Shown: positions 1 through 10,083 of the stretch, one piece after another
Layout of the letters: the number at the start of each line of letters is the position of its first letter
How positions within the stretch are numbered: position 1 is the first letter of the stretch
Source of the DNA: Pantoea eucrina
GTDB taxonomy: Bacteria > Pseudomonadota > Gammaproteobacteria > Enterobacterales > Enterobacteriaceae
DNA: 64,000 nucleotides
Reading direction: 5' to 3'
Assembly (NCBI RefSeq): GCF_002095385.1
Contig: NZ_MIPP01000005.1
Location: 1-64,000 of the forward strand
Notes under the pieces: model-generated
Databases searched by the model: none
What the model was told of the DNA's origin: nothing
The model's input: the letters and a program-made list of their open reading frames with translations, nothing else
Position numbers and translations under genes: made by a program

Positions 1-20
1 GCGTCCCTGGCAAACCCACA

Positions 21-48
21 ATAAAAAAGGGCCCGCAGGGGGCCCTTT
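21..48 (-). terminator. Rho-independent terminator of putA
   Basis: A 9-bp perfect stem (26-34 with 40-48, AAAGGGCCC/GGGCCCTTT) has a 5-nt loop. Read on the minus strand it is followed by a T-run (complement of 23-28), just after the putA stop. Confidence 0.85.
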
Positions 49-68
49 ACTGTGATGAACCGGGGGGT

Positions 69-3000
69 TTAACCGATGGTCATCAGACTGGCGTTGCCGC
101 CTGCTGCTGCGGTGTTGACGCTCAGCGAGCGTTCAATCAGCAACCGCTCCAGCAGCAGATTGGTTTCTCCGCGGGCAAAGCCCTGGACGGAAACAATAGC
201 GCCCTCGCGTGCAGCGATATCGGCACACAGCGTACGCAGCTGATCGGCATCACCATGGTAGATCACCGCATCAAACTCACCGGACAGGGCATCTTTGGCC
301 AGCCGGATACGCTGCTGTACGGCAGACGGCAGCGATTTCAGCAGGGCGCGATGCAGCTCATCATCCTGCCACAGCGCCTGACTGCCCACGCTGGTAACCG
401 CAGCCAGCTGGATCAGCGCATCCTGCTCATTATCGGCCAGGCAGAGCACGCGTTCACGTGGCAGCAGGCTAAAGGTGTTGCGTTCGCCCGTTGGCCCCGG
501 CAGCAGACGCACCGTGCCCGCCTGCGACAGCTCATCATAGCGCTGGCACAGCGCCTGCAATGCTGGCTTATCCTGCGCCCAGTTCTGCAGCGCCTGGTGT
601 GCACCCATCAGCGTTGTACGCACGCTGCTGTCAACCGGCTGCTCAGCATCCTGACGATCGAAGGTCAGGCGCAGCGCGCCATCCGGACGATGTGCCAGCA
701 GGCGGTAGAGATAGAGCGGGCCACCCGCTTTCGGGCCGGTACCGGAGAGGCCTTCGCCGCCAAACGGCTGCACGCCAACTACGGCACCGACCATATTACG
801 GTTCACATAGAGGTTGCCGACGTGCGCGTTTGCAGTAACCTGAGCGATGGTTTCATCAATACGCGTATGTACGCCAAGCGTCAGGCCATAGCCGGTGGCA
901 TTGATCTGCTCAATCAGCTGCGGCAGGCTGCTGCGTGAGAAGCGCACCACGTGCAGCACCGGTCCGAAGATCTCTTTATCGAGATCGCTGACCTGATCCA
1001 GCTCAATCAGCGTGGGTTTGATAAAGGTGCCGCTCTCCCACTCTTTACGGTCCTGCGCATTCTCCTGCACCGCCTGATAAACGGTAAAGCCTTTGTTGCG
1101 CATCGCCTGAATGTGACGCTCGATGCCCGCTTTCGCTTCCTGGTCGATAACCGGACCGATATCAGTTGAAAGACGCTCCGGGTTGCCCATGCGGCACTCC
1201 GCCATCGCGCCGCGCAGCATCTTAATGGTGTGATCGGCGGCATCTTCCTGAATACAGAGCAGACGCAGCGCCGAGCAGCGCTGGCCGGCGCTGTCAAACG
1301 CGGAGGCAACGATATCCACCACCACCTGTTCGGTGAGAGCAGAGGAGTCAACGATCATGGCGTTCATGCCGCCGGTTTCTGCGATCAGCGGCGTCGGACG
1401 CCCCTGGGGATCGAGACGACCGGCAAGATTACGCTGCAGCAGCGTTGCCACGGCGGTTGAGCCAGTGAACATAACGCCGCGCACGCGCTCATCGCCGGTG
1501 AGCTGTGCGCCCACGGTTTCACCCTGGCCAGGCAGCAGCTGCAGCACACCGGCGGGAACGCCTGCATCCAGCAGGATCTGCACCGCCTGCGCCGCGATAA
1601 GTGGCGTCTGCTCGGCCGGTTTTGCCAGCACGCTATTGCCGGCAGCCAGCGCGGCGGCAATCTGGCCGGTAAAGATCGCCAGCGGGAAGTTCCACGGGCT
1701 GATACAGACTACCGGACCCAGCGGACGATGCGTTTCGTTGTCAAAATCATCGCGTACCATACCGGCGTAGTAGTAGAGGAAGTCTACCGCTTCGCGCACT
1801 TCGGCGATGGCATTGTTGTACGTTTTGCCCGCTTCGCGCACCAGCAGACCAATCAGCTGCTGCATCTGCGCTTCCATCGCCTGACCGGCACGCTCAAGGA
1901 TCGCCGCGCGCTCGGCTGGCGGAGTGGCAAACCAGATCGGTCCGGCGCCGACCGCCGCATCCAGCGCGGCAGAGACTTCGGTTTCGGTGGCTTCGCGCAC
2001 GCTGCCGACCACGTCAGCCGGCGCCGCCGGGTTCAGTACCGGCTGGCTGACACCCGTTTCCAGGGTGCCCTCGATCATCGGCTGGGCCACCCATGGCTGG
2101 CTGGCGCTGTTCAGCAGGGCGCTGGAGAGTGAGGCGAGGCGATGTTCATTCGCGAGGTCGAGACCCGCGGAGTTCGGACGCTTGTCGCCATAGAGATCGC
2201 GCGGCAGCGGGATCTTCGGATGTGGCAGACCCACGGCGCCTTCGGCTGCGCCCATTTTTTCTACCGCTACCACCGGGTCAGCAACCAGCTCATCTATCGG
2301 CAGGCTCTTATCGGCGATCCGGTTAACAAAGGAGGTGTTGGCACCGTTTTCCAGCAGGCGACGTACCAGGTAAGCCAGCAGCGTTTCGTGCGTGCCCACC
2401 GGCGCGTAAATACGGCAGGGACGGCTGAGTTTGCCATCGGCCACTTTGCCCACCACCTGTTCATAGAGCGGCTCGCCCATGCCGTGCAGGCACTGGAACT
2501 CATACTGGCCCGGATAGTAGTTATTACCCGCCAGATTATAGATAGCGGCCAGCGTGTGGGCGTTATGCGTGGCAAACTGCGGGTAGATCTGGCTCGGTAC
2601 CGCCAGCAGTTTGCGGGCGCAGGCGAGATAGGAGATATCGGTATACACCTTGCGGGTATAAACCGGATAGCCTTCAAGGCCTTCCATCTGCGCGCGCTTG
2701 ATTTCGCTGTCCCAGTAGGCGCCTTTCACCAGACGGATCATCAGGCGGCGACGGCTGCGCTGTGCCAGATCGACCAGCGAGTCGATCAGCATCGGGCAGC
2801 GTTTCTGGTAAGCCTGAATCACGAAGCCAATCCCGTTCCAGCCTTCCAGCTCAGGCTCAAAGCAGAGTTTTTCCAGCAGATCCAGCGACAGCTCAAGGCG
2901 ATCGGCCTCTTCGGCATCGATATTGATGCCGATGTCATATGAACGCGCCAGCAGCGTCAGCGATTTCAGGATCGGATAAAGCTCTTCCATAACGCGATCG

Positions 3001-4013
3001 TACTGGGCGCGGCTGTAGCGCGGATGCAGCGCAGAGAGTTTGATCGAGATGCCCGGGCCTTCATAAATGCCGCGGCCGTTGGAGGCTTTACCAATCGCAT
3101 GGATCGCCTGCTGATAAGAGAGCAGATAGGCTTTCGCATCGGCGGCGGTCAGGGCCGCTTCACCGAGCATATCGTAGGAGTAGCGGAAGCCTTTCTCTTC
3201 CAGCTTGCGGGCGTTGGCCAGCGCCTCAGCGATGGTCTCGCCGGTAACGAACTGCTCGCCCATCAGGCGCATGGCCATATCCACGCCTTTGCGCACCAGC
3301 GGCTCGCCGCTTTTACCGATAATACGGTTCAGCGAGCGGGACATGCTCGCTTCGTTATGGGTTGAGACCAGGCGTCCGGTAAACAGCAGGCCCCAGGTTG
3401 CGGCGTTAACAAACATGGATGAGCTGCGGCCCAGGTGCGACTGCCAGTTGCCGTTGCTGATTTTGTCGCGGATCAGCGCGTCGCGGGTGGGTTTATCCGG
3501 AATACGCAGCAGCGCTTCTGCCAGGCACATCAGCGCCACGCCCTCCTGCGAGGAGAGGGAGAACTCCTGCAGCAGGCTTTGCACCATTCCGGCGCGTCCG
3601 GTTGCACCTTTCTGGTGCCGCAGCTTGTCGGCAAGGCTATAGGCCAGCTGATGGGTTTTCTCTGCCAGCGGAGCGGGCAGGCGCGCCTGCTCCAGCAGCA
3701 TCGGCACCGCTTCCGTCTCGGGCCGGCGCCATGCGGCGGTAATTGCGGAGCGGGTAACTGACTGCGGCAGAATGTGTTCAGCAAAGTCGAGGAACGGCTG
3801 CAGGCTCTCTTCGGGCAGGTTCTCTTCTGCCGTGGTTTCACTGGCCTGCAGGGGAATTTCCGGCAGGGTCTCGCCCGCTTCAAGCTGGGTTAGGTAATTG
3901 AAAATAGCCTGCTTAATCAGCCAGTGAGATGTGCGATCGACCTTCTGTGCTGCCAGCTTAATGCGCTCGCGGGTGGCTTCATCCAGCTTCACCCCCATGG
4001 TAGTTGTTCCCAT
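69..4013 (-). CDS. putA: Bifunctional proline dehydrogenase / P5C dehydrogenase and put repressor PutA
   Basis: Oxidises proline to glutamate in two steps (FAD proline dehydrogenase, then NAD-dependent P5C dehydrogenase). In enterics it also represses the put genes. The 1314 residues match the usual enteric length of about 1320. An N-terminal ribbon-helix-helix DNA-binding segment (about residues 5-48, with GVKLDEATRERIK) marks the trifunctional form. The proline dehydrogenase barrel contains RLVKGAYWDSEIKRAQ. The C-terminal aldehyde dehydrogenase half has the catalytic cysteine at residue 913 in SAGQRCS and the glutamate motif IAETGG. The gene is divergent from putP, with GTTGCA operators between them, implying autoregulation. 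The reading frame is intact. Confidence 0.98.
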   Translation of the reverse strand: MGTTTMGVKLDEATRERIKLAAQKVDRTSHWLIKQAIFNYLTQLEAGETLPEIPLQASETTAEENLPEESLQPFLDFAEHILPQSVTRSAITAAWRRPETEAVPMLLEQARLPAPLAEKTHQLAYSLADKLRHQKGATGRAGMVQSLLQEFSLSSQEGVALMCLAEALLRIPDKPTRDALIRDKISNGNWQSHLGRSSSMFVNAATWGLLFTGRLVSTHNEASMSRSLNRIIGKSGEPLVRKGVDMAMRLMGEQFVTGETIAEALANARKLEEKGFRYSYDMLGEAALTAADAKAYLLSYQQAIHAIGKASNGRGIYEGPGISIKLSALHPRYSRAQYDRVMEELYPILKSLTLLARSYDIGINIDAEEADRLELSLDLLEKLCFEPELEGWNGIGFVIQAYQKRCPMLIDSLVDLAQRSRRRLMIRLVKGAYWDSEIKRAQMEGLEGYPVYTRKVYTDISYLACARKLLAVPSQIYPQFATHNAHTLAAIYNLAGNNYYPGQYEFQCLHGMGEPLYEQVVGKVADGKLSRPCRIYAPVGTHETLLAYLVRRLLENGANTSFVNRIADKSLPIDELVADPVVAVEKMGAAEGAVGLPHPKIPLPRDLYGDKRPNSAGLDLANEHRLASLSSALLNSASQPWVAQPMIEGTLETGVSQPVLNPAAPADVVGSVREATETEVSAALDAAVGAGPIWFATPPAERAAILERAGQAMEAQMQQLIGLLVREAGKTYNNAIAEVREAVDFLYYYAGMVRDDFDNETHRPLGPVVCISPWNFPLAIFTGQIAAALAAGNSVLAKPAEQTPLIAAQAVQILLDAGVPAGVLQLLPGQGETVGAQLTGDERVRGVMFTGSTAVATLLQRNLAGRLDPQGRPTPLIAETGGMNAMIVDSSALTEQVVVDIVASAFDSAGQRCSALRLLCIQEDAADHTIKMLRGAMAECRMGNPERLSTDIGPVIDQEAKAGIERHIQAMRNKGFTVYQAVQENAQDRKEWESGTFIKPTLIELDQVSDLDKEIFGPVLHVVRFSRSSLPQLIEQINATGYGLTLGVHTRIDETIAQVTANAHVGNLYVNRNMVGAVVGVQPFGGEGLSGTGPKAGGPLYLYRLLAHRPDGALRLTFDRQDAEQPVDSSVRTTLMGAHQALQNWAQDKPALQALCQRYDELSQAGTVRLLPGPTGERNTFSLLPRERVLCLADNEQDALIQLAAVTSVGSQALWQDDELHRALLKSLPSAVQQRIRLAKDALSGEFDAVIYHGDADQLRTLCADIAAREGAIVSVQGFARGETNLLLERLLIERSLSVNTAAAGGNASLMTIG

Positions 4014-4069
4014 GAATTCCTCGTCTTGAAAAATAAATCAACATCAGCGTGGGCTGCACTATCACTCAT

Positions 4070-4230
4070 GTTGCAACTTTGTGCAACCGTGTTAAATGTG
4101 ACCCAGGTTGCATGCCTGAAAGCCGTTTGTTTGTTAACTGTAAAGAAACGGCACGTTTCTTGCTGCAAGAATCTCGCCAGAGTTGCAACCGGGTTCACTA
4201 AACCGCAAAAAGCCGCGTTTCTGGTGCAAC
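4070..4230. promoter_or_regulatory. PutA operator cluster between putA and putP
   Basis: GTTGCA or its complement occurs at 4070-4077 (palindromic GTTGCAAC), 4082-4087, 4107-4112, 4182-4189 (palindromic again) and 4225-4230. E. coli PutA is known to bind GTTGCA sites in the put control region. The number and clustering of sites next to a PutA with a ribbon-helix-helix domain support the same repression circuit. The whole gap 4014-4540 holds no other gene I can support. Confidence 0.8.
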
Positions 4231-4540
4231 CAAAAGTTTGAACGGGCGCAACCTTTGAGCAAAGAAATGAGAAAGAGAGGTGAAACCCAGGTAACAGCTG
4301 TGTTAAATCCATTGTGCACATCGCACCTTTGCGGCAGGATACCGCGCCTTAAGAGAAATTCGCTTCTCTGACGGCGGTAACGCGCAGTGGCCACCCCGTT
4401 CCGGTGCTGCCGCGCTGATTCAATTGCCGTGACAAAGAGGGTAAGTGATACGTCGCGCCAGGGAGACGCCCGGCTAATGCTGCTGAGGCAGGGCGGGCAA
4501 AGAATTTCTCTTAAGCAATTACATAATAAGTGGAGAGAGT

Positions 4541-6025
4541 ATGAGTATAAGTACACCAATGCTGGTGACCTTTATTATCTATATCCTTGGGATGGTGTTG
4601 ATAGGGTTTATCGCTTACCGGTCAACAAAAAACTTTGATGATTATATTCTGGGCGGCCGCAGCCTGGGCAGTTTTGTTACGGCGCTCTCAGCCGGTGCCT
4701 CCGATATGAGTGGCTGGCTGCTGATGGGCCTGCCTGGTGCCATCTTTCTGTCCGGCATCTCTGAAAGCTGGATCGCTATCGGCCTGACGATTGGCGCCTG
4801 GCTGAACTGGAAAATTGTGGCGGGTCGCCTGCGTGTACAGACCGAGCATCACGATAACGCCCTGACGCTGCCTGACTTCTTTACCAGCCGCTTTGAAGAC
4901 AAAAGCAAGCTGCTGCGCGTGATCTCCGCGGTAGTTATCCTGATTTTCTTCACCATCTACTGCGCTTCAGGCGTGGTGGCCGGTGCGCGCCTGTTTGAAA
5001 GCACCTTTGGTATGGATTACCAGACTGCGCTCTGGGCGGGTGCTGCGGCCACCATACTCTATACGCTGGTGGGCGGCTTCCTGGCCGTGAGCTGGACCGA
5101 TACGGTGCAGGCGACGCTGATGATTTTTGCGCTGATCCTGACGCCGGTGATTGTCATTATCGCCGTAGGCGGCTTTGATGATTCACTGACGGTGATCCGC
5201 GAGAAGAGTATCGAGAACCTCGATATGCTCAAGGGGCTCAATTTTGTCGCGGTCATCTCGCTGCTGGGCTGGGGGCTGGGCTACTTCGGGCAGCCGCATA
5301 TCCTGGCACGCTTTATGGCGGCAGACTCTCATCGCTCCATCCGTACTGCGCGTCGCATTGGCATGGCATGGATGATCTTCTGCCTGGCGGGCGCGGTTGC
5401 CGTAGGCTTCTTTGGTATCGCCTACTTCCAGAATAACCCGGCGCAGGCCGCAGGCGTCACGCAGAATGGAGAACGTATCTTTATTGAGCTGACGCGTATT
5501 CTGTTTAACCCGTGGATCGCCGGTATTCTGCTTTCGGCCATTCTTGCTGCGGTTATGTCCACTCTGAGCTGCCAGCTGCTGGTCTGTTCAAGTGCGCTGA
5601 CGGAAGATCTCTATAAGGGCTTCCTGCGTAAAAATGCCAGCCAGCAGGAGCTGGTATGGGTCGGACGTGCCATGGTGCTGCTGATTGCACTGATTGCTAT
5701 TGCCCTGGCATCCAATCCGGATAACCGGGTGCTGGGCCTGGTGAGCTATGCATGGGCTGGCTTTGGCGCGGCGTTTGGTCCGGTGGTGCTGTTTGGTGTC
5801 TGCTGGAAGCGCATGACGCGTAACGGCGCGCTGGCGGGAATGGTAATTGGTGCCGCGACGGTGCTGCTGTGGAAACAGTACGGTTACGCTGAGCTGTATG
5901 AAATCATTCCAGGCTTCATCTTTGCCAGCATCGCGATTGTGGTCTTCAGCCTGACGGGCAAAGCACCTTCCGCCGCTGCGCAGCAGCGTTTTGCCGCCGC
6001 GGAAGCGGAATACCAGGCAGATTAA
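4541..6025 (+). CDS. putP: Sodium/proline symporter PutP
   Basis: Inner-membrane sodium:solute symporter that imports proline for PutA. The protein has 494 residues, close to E. coli PutP (about 502), with about 13 hydrophobic helices. Family landmarks include the N-terminal NFDDYILGGRSLG stretch, SAGASDMSGWLLMG in helix 2, and STLSCQLLV, which carries the serine/threonine sodium ligands. The start follows a good ribosome site (GGAGAG, 5 nt away). It is divergent from putA and followed by a strong terminator, so it is monocistronic. Confidence 0.97.
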   Translation: MSISTPMLVTFIIYILGMVLIGFIAYRSTKNFDDYILGGRSLGSFVTALSAGASDMSGWLLMGLPGAIFLSGISESWIAIGLTIGAWLNWKIVAGRLRVQTEHHDNALTLPDFFTSRFEDKSKLLRVISAVVILIFFTIYCASGVVAGARLFESTFGMDYQTALWAGAAATILYTLVGGFLAVSWTDTVQATLMIFALILTPVIVIIAVGGFDDSLTVIREKSIENLDMLKGLNFVAVISLLGWGLGYFGQPHILARFMAADSHRSIRTARRIGMAWMIFCLAGAVAVGFFGIAYFQNNPAQAAGVTQNGERIFIELTRILFNPWIAGILLSAILAAVMSTLSCQLLVCSSALTEDLYKGFLRKNASQQELVWVGRAMVLLIALIAIALASNPDNRVLGLVSYAWAGFGAAFGPVVLFGVCWKRMTRNGALAGMVIGAATVLLWKQYGYAELYEIIPGFIFASIAIVVFSLTGKAPSAAAQQRFAAAEAEYQAD

Positions 6026-6058
6026 GGTATTCGCGCGGTGCGTTGCGGCACCGCCATC

Positions 6059-6090
6059 AAAAAGGAGGCACAGTAATGTGCCTCCTTTTT
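6059..6090 (+). terminator. Terminator after putP
   Basis: A 13-bp stem (6059-6071 with 6078-6090, AAAAAGGAGGCAC/GTGCCTCCTTTTT) lies 33 bp after the putP stop. The A and T flanks would let it work in both directions. Confidence 0.9.
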
Positions 6091-6203
6091 ACGTTGAGGC
6101 GTCAGGCAACGCGATCCTGCCGACCTTTCTGAACGGTCATCCCCTGACTTCTCCCCCCTGTGCAGCAAAATAATTTCCCGCAGTGACTTGTTTTTTCTGC
6201 AGC

Positions 6204-6222
6204 GATAATGATAATCGATATC
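6204..6222. promoter_or_regulatory. Fur box upstream of efeU
   Basis: GATAATGATAATCGATATC matches the 19-bp Fur consensus GATAATGATAATCATTATC at 17 positions. It lies 60 bp before the efeU start. Iron-dependent Fur repression of efeUOB is established in E. coli. Confidence 0.85.
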
Positions 6223-6282
6223 GTTCGCACTTTACGTTTTTTTACGACAGATTTACCCTGCTAAACACTTAAGAGGCAAACG

Positions 6283-7143
6283 ATGTTTGTTCCGTTTCTC
6301 ATTATGCTCCGTGAAGGTCTGGAAGCGGCGCTGATTGTCAGCCTGATCGCCAGCTATCTGAAGCGCACCGGACGCACCCGGTGGTTCCCGGCGATGTGGG
6401 GCGGGGTGATAGCGGCCATTGTGCTCTGCGCGGGACTGGGTATCGCCATCAATGCCACGACCGGTGAGTTTCCGCAGAAGCAGCAGGAGCTGTTTGAAGG
6501 CGTGGTAGCGCTGATTGCGGTCGTGATGCTGACCACCATGGTGTTCTGGATGCGCAAAGTTGCGCGCAGCATGCGCCTGACGCTGGAGAAGTCAGTGGAT
6601 CTGGCGCTGGCAAAGCGGGGCGGCAGCGGCCTGCCGCTGGTGATTATGGTGTTTCTCGCCGTAGCGCGCGAAGGGCTGGAGTCGGTGTTCTTTCTGCTGG
6701 CGGCCTTTACGCAGGATGTGGGCTATGCCCCACCTGCGGGCGCGCTGCTCGGCCTGCTGACCGCAGCGCTGCTCGGTACGCTGATCTACTACGGCGGCGT
6801 CCGGCTTAATCTGGCCCATTTTTTCCGCTGGAGCAGCCTGTTCATTCTGTTTGTAGCCGCCGGGCTTGCGGCCGGCGCAATCCGCGCTTTCCATGAGGCG
6901 GGATTGTGGAACCATTTCCAGGCAACGGCGTTTGATATAAGCAGCGTGCTCTCTGTGCACTCTCTGGCCGGTACGCTGCTTGAAGGCCTGCTCGGCTATC
7001 AGGAAGCGCCCAGCGTCAGTGAGGTTGCAGCCTGGCTGCTCTATCTGGTGCCGGCGCTGCTGCTGTTTTTTTCCCGGCGCCTTCTGCTCCGGCTGCCGCA
7101 CGCAGCCTGCGCTAATCCCGATTGTTTTAACCTGACTCTTTAA
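6283..7143 (+). CDS. efeU: Ferrous iron permease EfeU
   Basis: Inner-membrane permease of the EfeUOB ferrous iron system, Ftr1/OFeT family. The 286 residues match the roughly 276 of E. coli. Two REGLE signatures are visible, [11 protein letters not shown] near the N-terminus and [10 protein letters not shown] near residue 130; in this family the glutamates bind iron. About seven hydrophobic helices follow. The gene is intact, unlike E. coli K-12 efeU, which is known to be frameshifted. It starts the efeU-efeO-efeB operon under the Fur box at 6204. Confidence 0.96.
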   Translation: MFVPFLIMLREGLEAALIVSLIASYLKRTGRTRWFPAMWGGVIAAIVLCAGLGIAINATTGEFPQKQQELFEGVVALIAVVMLTTMVFWMRKVARSMRLTLEKSVDLALAKRGGSGLPLVIMVFLAVAREGLESVFFLLAAFTQDVGYAPPAGALLGLLTAALLGTLIYYGGVRLNLAHFFRWSSLFILFVAAGLAAGAIRAFHEAGLWNHFQATAFDISSVLSVHSLAGTLLEGLLGYQEAPSVSEVAAWLLYLVPALLLFFSRRLLLRLPHAACANPDCFNLTL

Positions 7144-7156
7144 CACGGATACCATC

Positions 7157-8272
7157 ATGAATACCACGTTACGCGCTACCGCCTCTGTCGTCGCGCTGCT
7201 GCTTTCCGGTGCTGCAGCCGCTGCAGAGATCCCGCAGTTCACCGTCACCGTTACGGATAAACAGTGTGAGCCCATGACGCTGAACGTGCCGGCGGGTAAA
7301 AGCCAGTTCATTATCAAAAACCATAGCCAGAAAGCGCTGGAGTGGGAGATCCTGAAAGGGGTCATGGTGGTCGAGGAGCGGGAAAATATCGCGCCGGGCT
7401 TTACGCAGAAGCTGACGGCAAATCTGGAAGCGGGTGAGTATGAGATGACCTGCGGCCTGCTGAGTAATCCGAAAGGCAAACTGACGGTGGCCGGATCGGG
7501 GCAGTCATCAACGCCAGAGCAGAAAGAGCTGCTGCAGCTGGCTCAGCCTATCGCCGACTATAAAGCGTACGTCCTGAATGAAGTTAACGCGCTGGTAAGC
7601 AGTACCAAAGCGTTTACGGCAGCCATTAATGCAGGCGACGGTGACAAGGCGAGAGCGCTCTATTCGCCGACCCGCGCCCACTACGAGCGGATTGAGCCTG
7701 TTGCTGAACTCTTCTCCGATCTGGATGGCAGTATCGACGCACGCGAAGATGATTTTGAACAGAAAGCGGCGGATCCTAAATTCACCGGTTTCCACCGCCT
7801 GGAGAAGCTGCTGTTTGCCGATCGCACAACGACCGGTGCCGCGCCTTTCGCCAGTCAGCTCAATGACGATGTTAAAGCGCTGCAGGCGCGCATCAGCGCG
7901 CTGGCATTTGCGCCGGTTAAAGTCGTGGGCGGCGCAGCGGGTCTGATTGAAGAGGTGGCTTCGAGCAAAATCTCCGGAGAGGAGGATCGTTACAGCCGCA
8001 CTGACCTGTCTGATTTCCGGGCAAACGTCGACGGCGCGCAGAAAATTGTGTCGCTGCTGCGCCCGCTGTTGCAGCAGCGGAATCCGCAGCTTCTGGCAAA
8101 AATCGATACTAACTTCAGCAAAGTTGACGCAATACTGGATAAATACCGTACGGCTGAGGGTTACGCATCCTATGAGAAGCTGACCGCGGCCGATCGCAAT
8201 GCGTTAAAAGCACCGATTACCGTGCTGGCTGAAGATCTCTCGCTGCTGCGCGGCACGCTGGGCCTCGATTAA
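7157..8272 (+). CDS. efeO: Periplasmic iron uptake protein EfeO
   Basis: Periplasmic component of the EfeUOB system, 371 residues (E. coli 375). A signal peptide ends around [13 protein letters not shown] cupredoxin-like domain follows (about residues 28-115), with the ligand cysteine in [13 protein letters not shown]. The C-terminal M75 peptidase-like (imelysin-type) domain contains [10 protein letters not shown], the HxxE motif linked to metal binding. It begins 13 bp after efeU and ends 2 bp before efeB, so the three genes are co-transcribed. Confidence 0.96.
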   Translation: MNTTLRATASVVALLLSGAAAAAEIPQFTVTVTDKQCEPMTLNVPAGKSQFIIKNHSQKALEWEILKGVMVVEERENIAPGFTQKLTANLEAGEYEMTCGLLSNPKGKLTVAGSGQSSTPEQKELLQLAQPIADYKAYVLNEVNALVSSTKAFTAAINAGDGDKARALYSPTRAHYERIEPVAELFSDLDGSIDAREDDFEQKAADPKFTGFHRLEKLLFADRTTTGAAPFASQLNDDVKALQARISALAFAPVKVVGGAAGLIEEVASSKISGEEDRYSRTDLSDFRANVDGAQKIVSLLRPLLQQRNPQLLAKIDTNFSKVDAILDKYRTAEGYASYEKLTAADRNALKAPITVLAEDLSLLRGTLGLD

Positions 8273-8274
8273 CC

Positions 8275-9555
8275 ATGGCTAAACAGCATGATGCCATGCA
8301 GCCGGCACGTCGCCGGTTACTGCAGGGGCTGGGTGTGCTGGGCGGTGCGGCTGCGCTCGGGGGCAGCTGTCCGTTCCACGCTGGCGCAGCAGCAGAGCAT
8401 TTTTATCCGGGCACGGTTGCACCTGATGCGCGTCAGCAGGTACAACCATTTTATGGTGCGCACCAGGCGGGCATCCTGACGCCGCAGCAGGCCGCCATGA
8501 TGCTGGTGGCCTTTGACGTGCTGGCCGACGGTAAAGCGGAGCTGACGCGTCTGCTGCGGCTGCTGACGGAGAGGTTCGCCTTTCTGACGCAGGGCGGACC
8601 CGCACCAGCGGTGACAAATGCGCAGCTGCCGCCGGCTGATTCCGGCATTCTCGGTGCCACTATTGCACCAGATAACCTGACGCTGACGCTCTCCGTGGGC
8701 AGTTCGCTGTTTGACGAACGCTTTGGGCTGGGCGCGCACAAGCCTGCACAGCTGCAGGCCATGACACGCTTCCCCAATGATTCGCTTGACGCCAGCCAGT
8801 GCCACGGGGATTTACTGATTCAGATCTGCGCTAATAGTCAGGACACCGTGATCCACGCGCTGCGCGATATCATCAAACACGCTCCCGATCTGCTGGCGAT
8901 ACGCTGGCGGCGCGAAGGGTTTATTCCTGAGCACGCAGCGCGCAGTCACGGGCAGGAAACCCCGATTAATCTGCTGGGTTTTAAAGACGGTACGGCGAAT
9001 CCGGATGCGCAAAACGGCGCGCTGATGGATAAAATGCTGTGGGTCACGGCCGATCAGCAGGAGCCCGCCTGGACATACGGCGGCAGCTATCAGGCGGTGC
9101 GGATTATTCGTTTCCGCGTTGAGCAGTGGGATCGCACGCCGCTGGGTGAGCAGCAGACTATTTTTGGCCGGGAAAAGCTCAGCGGAGCGCCGCTTGGCGG
9201 GCATCATGAGCATGATGAGCCGGATTATGCCAGCGATCCGGATGGGGATGTGATAGCGCTGGATGCCCATATCCGGCTCGCTAACCCGCGTACGCCTGAG
9301 ACGGCGGACAGCCTGATACTGCGGCGCGGCTACAGCTACTCTGCCGGGATCACCGGGGCAGGGCAGCTTGATATGGGGCTGCTGTTTATCTGCTATCAGC
9401 ACGATCTCACTAAAGGTTTTATCGCAGTGCAGCAGCGGCTTAACGGTGAGGCGCTGGAAGAGTATGTCCGACCCACCGGCGGCGGCTACTTTTTTGCGCT
9501 GCCGGGCGTCGCCGATGCCACGCGCTATCTTGGTCAATCGCTGATTGAGGCCTGA
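8275..9555 (+). CDS. efeB: Deferrochelatase/DyP-type peroxidase EfeB, Tat-exported
   Basis: Heme-containing dye-decolourising peroxidase of the periplasm. In E. coli EfeB is reported to release iron from heme and to peroxidise substrates. The 426 residues begin with a twin-arginine signal ([10 protein letters not shown] followed by a hydrophobic Ala/Gly stretch). The DyP motif GFKDGTANP (aspartate near residue 238) supplies the distal catalytic aspartate. The ATG is 2 bp after the efeO stop, and efeB closes the operon. Confidence 0.96.
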   Translation: MAKQHDAMQPARRRLLQGLGVLGGAAALGGSCPFHAGAAAEHFYPGTVAPDARQQVQPFYGAHQAGILTPQQAAMMLVAFDVLADGKAELTRLLRLLTERFAFLTQGGPAPAVTNAQLPPADSGILGATIAPDNLTLTLSVGSSLFDERFGLGAHKPAQLQAMTRFPNDSLDASQCHGDLLIQICANSQDTVIHALRDIIKHAPDLLAIRWRREGFIPEHAARSHGQETPINLLGFKDGTANPDAQNGALMDKMLWVTADQQEPAWTYGGSYQAVRIIRFRVEQWDRTPLGEQQTIFGREKLSGAPLGGHHEHDEPDYASDPDGDVIALDAHIRLANPRTPETADSLILRRGYSYSAGITGAGQLDMGLLFICYQHDLTKGFIAVQQRLNGEALEEYVRPTGGGYFFALPGVADATRYLGQSLIEA

Positions 9556-9604
9556 ACCCTGCTTCCGGCAATGCGTGTTGCGGCAGATTAGCGTTATGCT
9601 CTGC

Positions 9605-9629
9605 AAAAGGATCCGCAAAGGATCCTTTT
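9605..9629 (+). terminator. Terminator after efeB
   Basis: A perfect 10-bp stem, AAAAGGATCC (9605-9614) with GGATCCTTTT (9620-9629), 5-nt loop, 49 bp after efeB. Confidence 0.8.
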
Positions 9630-10083
9630 GATATTTTATATAAGGCATTATTTTAATTGAATTTTTTATGTGAAGCGCCTGATGCCATCGCCACAACAAA
9701 TCTTAATTTGCATCTAAAAGTAAAAATAGTGTTGCAAATTTTCGGCGCTATGTTTCACTTTACTCATAAGCGTTGTCAGTTTTGTGGCATCAGCCACTGG
9801 AGTTCGCGCATGAGGCGTTCCATTCCGGAACCAGCAGGTGTAACACAGCAAGCGCAGTTCTCTGCGGGAGAGAGCCTCCTGTCAACGTTTTACTCATCTT
9901 TCATCCACTATTTTCATCATCCCGTTTGTTTTTATCCGGTGCGCTGCGGCGTTTCGGCGCTGTTGTACACCCCGTTTTGTGTATCAGTACGGCTAAAAGG
10001 AAGCCAACGTAACCTCTAAAGCGTTCAAGTCATCGCCGCGGGTGATCCGTCGCGATTCATGAAACCAACTGTAAGGTGCCACT
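9630..10083. other. Intergenic region upstream of phoH, no gene seen
   Basis: About 450 bp of fairly AT-rich sequence between the efeB terminator and phoH. ORFs of 79 and 120 codons cross it, but they lack a convincing ribosome site or recognisable protein features. A clear Pho box is not visible. AAGGTG before the phoH ATG is the only firm signal. Confidence 0.5.

Noticed and set aside
2142-2942. 266-codon ORF opposite putA
   Set aside because: It lies wholly within the intact putA gene and resembles no protein.
4134-4559. 141-codon minus-strand ORF in the put control region
   Set aside because: It covers the PutA operators and the putP ribosome site and has no protein-like features.
9880-9915. 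Pho box before phoH
   Set aside because: CTGTCAA and nearby CTCATC-type segments do not show the required 7-4-7 spacing. The match is too weak.
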